NCBI GenBank assembly: GCA_905200565.1
Contig: CAJKKX010000068.1
Location: 1 to 8,988, forward strand
Length of the DNA: 8,988 nucleotides
From: an uncultured Lachnospiraceae bacterium
GTDB lineage: Bacteria > Bacillota_A > Clostridia > Lachnospirales > Lachnospiraceae
Reading direction: 5' to 3'
The notes beneath the pieces were generated by a model. The model had not been told where the DNA came from and searched no databases. It saw only the letters and a program-made list of their open reading frames with translations. Positions 4,287-8,988 of this stretch are shown here, in pieces. Positions within the stretch are counted from its first letter, which is position 1; every line of letters begins with the position of its first letter. Made by a program: the position numbers and the translations under genes.

Positions 4287-6857
4287 TTAAGTCATTTCAT
4301 CCCGAAGTGCATCAATGATATTCTCTTTTCTGATCTTCTTTGTAGCATACACCATAGACAGAAATACCGCAAGAAATATTCCCACCGCACTGATTGCAAG
4401 ACTCTTCCACGGAAGGGAAAACGTAATATCTCCACCTCCTGCATCCAACCCCCTGTAAATCAGCCAGGAAAGAATTGCCGCCGTCGGCAGACCAAGCCGC
4501 ATCGTCCGCACTCCATAAAGGATACATTCAAAACGCATCATCTTATTAAAATCCCTGTCGGACATCCCTACAGAACGAAGCATAGCAAGTTCTCTTCTTC
4601 GGAGACGGATATTCGTAGAAATCGTGTTAAGCACGTTTGCTATCGCTATCAGAGAAATCATAAGAATAAAAACACCGGTAAACAGATTCACAACAAACAG
4701 GATATTCCGCTGTTGTTCAAGCAACTCATAAACATTCTGGATCGTATAACTGGCAGTAACACTTTCCCCCTCGATCATCGTCTGCATCTGCTCTGCCGAC
4801 TGCGTGGGAGCCTCTGATTGAAACAACATGCCCTTAACCAGTGCGTCGGAAGGCGCAAGCTCCTCCTTTTGTGACCAGGGAGCCAGAATCTGAAGGGAAT
4901 ACGGCGTCTGCAATTCCTCTTCTTCATATGGCGGCGTATCCAGTGCCACCTCCCTGGCACAGATAAGCTCCACCTGACATTTCTTGTCCAAAGCCGTTTT
5001 TCCATTTTCCCTCGGAATCAAAGCGGCGTAAACCGAAGACCCTTGAAACAGTTCCGCAGGCTTGGTATCTTCCCCGTCCGTGCCGCCGTTTCCCTCCATC
5101 CTTGCGATGACTGGAAGCTTGCCTTCTTTCTCCGTATATGCGCCGATATCCTGCCCCATCTCCCGAATCACTTTCTCCCAGGAATCATCATCCAGAAATC
5201 TCACTTCCGCCAAAAGCTCCGTAGTTCCATCCCGCAGATTCTTTCCTTCATATTCCCGGTAAGCCTCTGACAGCTCATCTGTCCGGACGGTACAGGTATA
5301 CCCGAAAAGCGCCTGACAGGAACTTTCCGTGACGCCTTCTGCGGTCTTCATTTTCTGATAAAGCGCGAGCAGCTCTTCATCCTCCATATCCTGTGTGCAA
5401 AAACTGATATCATAGCTCAAATCTGCTGATTCTGTTCCCATCTCCTGTTTTAAATCTTCAGAAAAAGAACTGGTACCCACAAACAACACCATACTTAATG
5501 TCAGAGACAGGATAATACTGCGATAACGCCGCCGGTTTCTCTTAAAGCTTTTCAACGCAAGCGTTCCTTCCAGCCCGTAAATACGCTCTGCGAGTTTTGA
5601 CGTCCGTACATCCTTATCCCCCACAGTGACTTCATTTGTCTGGCGAATACATTCCATCACCGGCATCCTCGCTGCCTTCCTCGCCGGAATAGCCGGCGAA
5701 ATCAGAATCGTAACCATACTAATGATAACAGTTGCCATCAGCACCGAAACCGGCGCTTTCAGGGTCAGCGGTACATCTGTATAAAGGATATTCGAAAAAT
5801 TCTGATTCACCAGCGAAAGCACAAGCTGAATACTTGGAATCCCGGCCAAAATGCCAATGGGAATCCCGACTGCGCCAATACAAAGCCCCTCAAATAAAAC
5901 AGAATTTTTTAGCTGCTTTTCTGTGGCTCCCACTGACATAAGAATTCCGAACTGACGCGTGCGTTCATTCAGGGAAATGCTGAACGAATTATAAATCAGA
6001 AACACCGATCCAAGCATGACCAGGGCAATCAGGACGGCCCCCGCCGAATAGAGCATGGTATTAAACATTTTATTGCTGGAAAGTCCCATGAAACGCAAAA
6101 CCTCGTCATTTAAAAAATAATCATGCTTCTCTGCCTCATGCTCCACATAACCAGAAATCTCCCCCGGCTTTTTCAACCTGACAAACGTACTGTAGTTTCC
6201 CTTCCTACTCTCTGTATCCTGCACCGTAACCAAAGTATAGCCGGGAGACAGACGCTCTTCAAACACGGGTCTCTGACAAATACCCACAACACGATAAGTT
6301 CTTTTCTCCACAGGCGACAGCATTTCTTCTCCCTGGCGGTAGGCGTCGTGCTGATTCAGCGCTTCGCCCCCCGCCTGACGCGTACCGACTGCAAGGGTCA
6401 GGGTATCGCCTACGGAAATCTTCACGCCGCCATTTGACGCGACATGTGCCGGAACCAGAATCTCCCCGCTGTTTTCTGGCATCCTCCCCGAAAGAAGCGT
6501 GACCGGCAATGCGTCAAACGTGCGGTCGTCAAATCCGGCAAGAAACAGATAGGGCTTATCCGGGTTCTCCCCTCCTGCCAAATCCGCATATCCTATATTT
6601 TCAAAGGAGATGACGCTTTCTATTCTTTCATCAGTTGTCTGTTCCTGTATAAATGCAGAATCCACCTCCGGAAATGCTACTTGCCAGTCGCCGTACTTTA
6701 TGACTGCTCCATTTATCATATAAGCTTGCAGGGATACGATCAGAGTAGAAACTCCCGTAATTAAAGCCGCTGAAAGAGCCACTCCTATCACCGTTACAAG
6801 CGTTCGCGTCCGATTCTTTTTAAGCCCGTGCAAAACGATTTTATGAAAAATGTTCAT
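4287..6857 (-). CDS. FtsX/MacB-like ABC transporter permease with two extracytoplasmic domains
   Basis: An 856-residue membrane protein made of two FtsX-type halves. Predicted helices are at about 19-45, 268-290, 321-345, 370-390, 447-463, 719-742, 778-800 and 818-838, eight in all. Large extracytoplasmic domains lie between helices 1-2 (about 46-267) and 5-6 (about 464-718). Each half has the signature coupling segment: ERTRQFGILMSVGATEKQL (298-316) and RRRELAMLRSVGMS (753-766). The N-terminal KKNRTRTLVTVIG is typical of these permeases. Such type VII transporters do not form classical import channels; they export peptides or lipids, or act mechanically on the envelope. The two-domain eight-helix plan differs from the ten-helix BceB plan, so this is not a BceAB bacitracin-type permease. 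It overlaps the ATPase gene by four bases (ATGA), indicating coupled translation. The substrate is unknown. Confidence 0.9.
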   Translation of the reverse strand: MNIFHKIVLHGLKKNRTRTLVTVIGVALSAALITGVSTLIVSLQAYMINGAVIKYGDWQVAFPEVDSAFIQEQTTDERIESVISFENIGYADLAGGENPDKPYLFLAGFDDRTFDALPVTLLSGRMPENSGEILVPAHVASNGGVKISVGDTLTLAVGTRQAGGEALNQHDAYRQGEEMLSPVEKRTYRVVGICQRPVFEERLSPGYTLVTVQDTESRKGNYSTFVRLKKPGEISGYVEHEAEKHDYFLNDEVLRFMGLSSNKMFNTMLYSAGAVLIALVMLGSVFLIYNSFSISLNERTRQFGILMSVGATEKQLKNSVLFEGLCIGAVGIPIGILAGIPSIQLVLSLVNQNFSNILYTDVPLTLKAPVSVLMATVIISMVTILISPAIPARKAARMPVMECIRQTNEVTVGDKDVRTSKLAERIYGLEGTLALKSFKRNRRRYRSIILSLTLSMVLFVGTSSFSEDLKQEMGTESADLSYDISFCTQDMEDEELLALYQKMKTAEGVTESSCQALFGYTCTVRTDELSEAYREYEGKNLRDGTTELLAEVRFLDDDSWEKVIREMGQDIGAYTEKEGKLPVIARMEGNGGTDGEDTKPAELFQGSSVYAALIPRENGKTALDKKCQVELICAREVALDTPPYEEEELQTPYSLQILAPWSQKEELAPSDALVKGMLFQSEAPTQSAEQMQTMIEGESVTASYTIQNVYELLEQQRNILFVVNLFTGVFILMISLIAIANVLNTISTNIRLRRRELAMLRSVGMSDRDFNKMMRFECILYGVRTMRLGLPTAAILSWLIYRGLDAGGGDITFSLPWKSLAISAVGIFLAVFLSMVYATKKIRKENIIDALRDEMT

Positions 6858-7543
6858 TTTCCCTCCACCTGCCTCTCATCCCGCACCACTTTTCCGTCCG
6901 CAATCGTAAGAATACGCTCAGCCTGCAAAGCGATGTTCTCATCATGCGTAACAAGAAGCAGCGTCTGCCCGTATTTCCGGTTGCTTTCTTTTAACAGCTT
7001 GACAATTTCCGCTCCGTTCCGGCTGTCCAGGCTGCCCGTGGGTTCATCTGCCAGCATGACCGCCGGGGCATTCATCAGCGCGCGCCCGATTGCCACACGC
7101 TGCTGCTGACCTCCGGAAAGCTGGTTCGGCAGATGCCCTCTCCGCTCCTGAAGCCCTAAAAGCTCCAAAAGCTCTTCCAACCGTTCCCTGTTCACCTTCC
7201 TCTTATCCATCCGAATGGGCAGCGTGATGTTCTCCACGACATTCAAGGTTGGAATGAGATTGTGAAACTGGTAAATCAGTCCCACCTGACGGCGGCGGAA
7301 AATCGCCAGCTTTTCATTGCTCCCTGCATAGACGTCCTGCCCGTTTAAATAGATCTTTCCACTCGTCGGCACATCGACTCCGGCGATTGCATGAAGCAGC
7401 GTGGATTTGCCGGAACCGGAAGAACCGATAATTGCCACAAACTCACCCTTTGCAACCGTAAGTGAAACATGATCCAGCGCCGTAACCTGATTCTCCCCTT
7501 TTCCATAGACCTTGCACAAATCTTCGACCTTTAAAAACTCCAT
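6854..7543 (-). CDS. ABC transporter ATP-binding protein (MacB/LolD type)
   Basis: A 229-residue cytoplasmic ATPase that powers the permease encoded immediately after it. All motifs are intact: Walker A GSSGSGKST at 40-48, Q-loop Gln92 in LIYQFHNLIPTLNV, signature LSGGQQQR at 142-149, Walker B AVMLADEP at 161-168 with Glu167, D-loop SLDS, and switch His200 in LLVTHD. The NLIPTLNVVENI segment and the overall length place it with the LolD/MacB/BceA-type ATPases that pair with FtsX-family permeases. The start is set by AAGGAGG eight bases before the ATG. The gene begins 82 bases after the histidine kinase stop, with a promoter candidate in the gap, and its stop overlaps the permease start. Confidence 0.93.
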   Translation of the reverse strand: MEFLKVEDLCKVYGKGENQVTALDHVSLTVAKGEFVAIIGSSGSGKSTLLHAIAGVDVPTSGKIYLNGQDVYAGSNEKLAIFRRRQVGLIYQFHNLIPTLNVVENITLPIRMDKRKVNRERLEELLELLGLQERRGHLPNQLSGGQQQRVAIGRALMNAPAVMLADEPTGSLDSRNGAEIVKLLKESNRKYGQTLLLVTHDENIALQAERILTIADGKVVRDERQVEGK

Positions 7544-7575
7544 TCTATGAGCCTCCTTTTTCTAATTTCACTCAT
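7531..7575 (-). CDS. Possible 14-residue leader peptide overlapping the ATPase start
   Basis: An ATG at 7573-7575 opens a 14-codon frame, MSEIRKRRLIEWSF, ending at TAA 7531-7533, inside the start of the ATPase gene but in another frame. A strong purine run (GGGGGAGG, about 7585-7592 on the - strand) lies nine bases upstream, a plausible ribosome binding site. The ATPase's own AAGGAGG sits inside this frame. If translated it could couple to the ATPase. The same stretch also contains the promoter candidate TATGAT, so the two readings compete. Weakly supported. Confidence 0.2.
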   Translation of the reverse strand: MSEIRKRRLIEWSF

Positions 7576-7617
7576 ATCATAGAACCTCCCCCTTACATCC
7601 TGGTGACTTTTCCGTGA
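7576..7617 (-). promoter_or_regulatory. Candidate regulated promoter of the ABC/glycosyltransferase genes
   Basis: On the - strand TATGAT (7581-7576) matches a -10 box in five of six positions, and would start transcription near 7569, just before the ATPase ribosome binding site. At 17-base spacing the -35 position reads ACCAGG (7604-7599), which is not a -35 consensus, as expected for an activator-dependent promoter. Immediately upstream is TCACGGAAAAGTCACC (7617-7602), with TCAC repeated 11 bases apart. OmpR-family regulators typically bind direct repeats about one helical turn apart next to the -35, and such a regulator is encoded upstream. The link is inference. Confidence 0.35.
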
Positions 7618-7625
7618 GAGATTCG

Positions 7626-8615
7626 TCACTTTAAGAAACGAATCGAAAATACGGCGCCGCCATGCGGATGATTCTTGGCGGTAATCGTCCCTCCATGCCG
7701 GGTAATAATCCTTTTGCAAAGCGCCAGTCCGATGCCATATCCTGCGGTATCCTCATTTTTCCCTCGATAAAACCGTTCAAACAAATGCGGCAGGTCTTCC
7801 TTTTCAAACCCTGCCCCGTTGTCGTGAATGGTAATCTCACTGAACACCGGCGTATCTCTCCCGGTAATCTCGATTCTTCCTCCATCTCCCGTACTCTGCA
7901 TACAATTTTTTAAAATATTCCGGATGGCTTCGGACAGCCAGCCAATATCCCCCTGCATCACCATTCCATCCGGCACTTCTGTTGTTACCGAAATACTGTG
8001 CAGTTCCATAGAAAACAAAAGGGGACGGACAGCCGCATGAAGCAGACTCTTTACATCAATCGGCACATTTTGAAAAACTACGATTCCCGCATCCAGGCGG
8101 GATAATTTCAACAAAGAATTCGTTAGCCACTCCATTTGCGCAAACAGAGCCGCCATTTCACGAAGCAATTCTTTCCTATCACTCTCCTCCGGGTTTTTCT
8201 CCAGCAGAGACACAAGAAGATTGGCGGATGTAAGCGGCGTGCGGAGCTGATGTGCAATGTCGGCAAGAGAATCGGCAAGATATTCTTTTTCCTTTTTCAG
8301 CGCTTCATTCTGCTCCCGGATGCGCAGCGTCATCTTGGTAATCTCACTTTGCAGAATAGAAAGTTCGCCCTCCTCCTCATCCTCAATATAGAAATATCCG
8401 GGATTGTGCACTACCTGGTCGATCTGTTCCGAAAGACTGGAAAGCCTTTGATACCTGGCTTTTGTAAACGAAAAAAATACCGCCCCAAAAACAGCGGACG
8501 AAAAAACAGAAAGCAGCCCCGCTTTGATCCCTAACGCAAATCCCATCCTCACTGTCACCGCAGCGATACAGAAAAAAACAACCGCAAACTGACGAAGTTC
8601 CCTATTCCGAAACAT
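7626..8615 (-). CDS. Sensor histidine kinase with minimal extracellular loop
   Basis: A 329-residue membrane kinase that phosphorylates the response regulator encoded just upstream. Two helices at about 9-29 and 32-50 are separated by only a couple of residues, so there is no extracellular sensor domain. The linker (about 52-118) contains EEGELSILQSEITKMT and a helical run into the dimerisation domain DIAHQLRTPLTS (119-130), with the phospho-accepting His122. The ATPase domain is complete: N box AIRNILKNCMQST with Asn237, G1 DNGAGF (265-270), F box LFERFYRG and G2 GYGIGLAL (292-299). The start has GGGAGGT about five bases upstream, and the gene overlaps the regulator by 14 bases, indicating coupled translation. 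Short-loop kinases are known in Firmicutes as intramembrane sensors that often work with a neighbouring ABC transporter; that role here is inferred from the gene order. Confidence 0.92.
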   Translation of the reverse strand: MFRNRELRQFAVVFFCIAAVTVRMGFALGIKAGLLSVFSSAVFGAVFFSFTKARYQRLSSLSEQIDQVVHNPGYFYIEDEEEGELSILQSEITKMTLRIREQNEALKKEKEYLADSLADIAHQLRTPLTSANLLVSLLEKNPEESDRKELLREMAALFAQMEWLTNSLLKLSRLDAGIVVFQNVPIDVKSLLHAAVRPLLFSMELHSISVTTEVPDGMVMQGDIGWLSEAIRNILKNCMQSTGDGGRIEITGRDTPVFSEITIHDNGAGFEKEDLPHLFERFYRGKNEDTAGYGIGLALCKRIITRHGGTITAKNHPHGGAVFSIRFLK

Positions 8616-8988
8616 TCTTACCTCCCAGCCGGTATCCGATACCCCGAACCGTCAGGATAATCTTCGGGTTTGCCGAATCCTCCTCAATCTTTTCCCTGAG
8701 ACGTTTGATATATACGGTCAGCGTATTGTCCGTGACAAACTCCCCGGCCGCATCCCACAGCTCATTCAGCAGCCTGTCCCGTGTAATAATCCCCTTCGGA
8801 TGATTGATAAAGACCAGAAGCAGACGATATTCCAGTGCAGAAAGCAAGACCTCTTCCCCCTCCTTTTTTACGATTCCGCTGGCAGTATCGACATCAAGCC
8901 CATAGATTCGAAAAACAGAAGAAACCGGCTCCGATTTCCGCAGGGCATTCCGAATCCGGGCGATCAGCTCCCGTGGGCGAAACGGCTT
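8602..8988 (-). CDS. OmpR-family response regulator, C-terminal part (5' end outside window)
   Basis: The frame is open to the right edge and gives 128 residues of a protein that is normally about 225. The first visible residues are KPFRPRELIARIRNAL, the end of the receiver domain with the conserved lysine of the KPF motif; the phosphorylated aspartate lies outside. A linker follows, then a full winged-helix DNA-binding domain: LSALEYRLLLVFINHPKGII, RDRLLNELWD, the recognition helix region TDNTLTVYIKRLREKIEED and the wing PKIILTVRGIGYRLG. An internal TTG at 8847 could be mistaken for a start but lies in the middle of the DNA-binding domain. It stops 14 bases inside the kinase gene. It probably controls the adjacent ABC transporter, for which a candidate binding site is noted at 7602-7617. 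Confidence 0.92.
   Translation of the reverse strand, partial: KPFRPRELIARIRNALRKSEPVSSVFRIYGLDVDTASGIVKKEGEEVLLSALEYRLLLVFINHPKGIITRDRLLNELWDAAGEFVTDNTLTVYIKRLREKIEEDSANPKIILTVRGIGYRLGGKNVSE

Noticed and set aside
4065..4817. A 250-codon + strand frame spanning the glycosyltransferase start and the permease end
   Set aside because: It runs antisense to two well-supported genes, has low-complexity His/Lys/Arg-rich composition and no ribosome binding site argument.
4287..6857. BceB-type bacitracin-resistance permease
   Set aside because: It has two similar halves with two large outer domains and about eight helices, not the ten-helix single-outer-domain plan.

Overview
The window looks like chromosome from a gut Firmicute, most likely a Lachnospiraceae member (Blautia, Dorea, Mediterraneibacter or similar). 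Pointers are the choloylglycine hydrolase with its clostridial-type sequence, the Lachnospiraceae-style PD-(D/E)XK (Rpn-like) protein, strong AGGAGG-type ribosome binding sites, moderate base composition and the two-component/FtsX-type ABC layout. The taxon is an inference from protein style; no rRNA or other marker gene is present.

Layout. The left part reads on the + strand: the C-terminal two thirds of an NhaC-family Na+/H+ antiporter (1-1080) closed by a clear intrinsic terminator, then a 340-base AT-rich leader region (1081-1420), then a 320-residue PD-(D/E)XK nuclease-like protein (1421-2383). The leader contains an extended -10 promoter candidate, an inverted repeat, and directly over the ribosome binding site two mutually exclusive hairpins. 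A long hairpin at 2407-2446 separates this gene from everything to its right, which reads on the - strand and converges on it.

The right part, in transcription order from the right edge, is: an OmpR-family response regulator (partial, 8602-8988), its histidine kinase (7626-8615, overlapping it by 14 bases), an 82-base gap with a candidate regulated promoter, an ABC ATPase (6854-7543), an 856-residue FtsX/MacB-like permease (4287-6857, ATGA overlap), a monofunctional peptidoglycan glycosyltransferase (3519-4250) only 36 bases after the permease, and a bile salt hydrolase (2458-3432) 85-86 bases further on. No terminator is visible between any of these - strand genes.

Reading the genes together: the kinase has two membrane helices and almost no extracellular loop, so it probably does not bind a ligand outside the cell itself. 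It may take its signal from the membrane or from the neighbouring transporter. The ABC pair, a cell wall polymerase and a bile salt hydrolase in one directional cluster suggest an envelope-stress or gut-adaptation locus; this is inference from neighbourhood only. The most unusual local signal is the three-segment RNA structure over the start of the PD-(D/E)XK gene. I see no tRNA, rRNA, CRISPR array, insertion sequence or clear attachment site.
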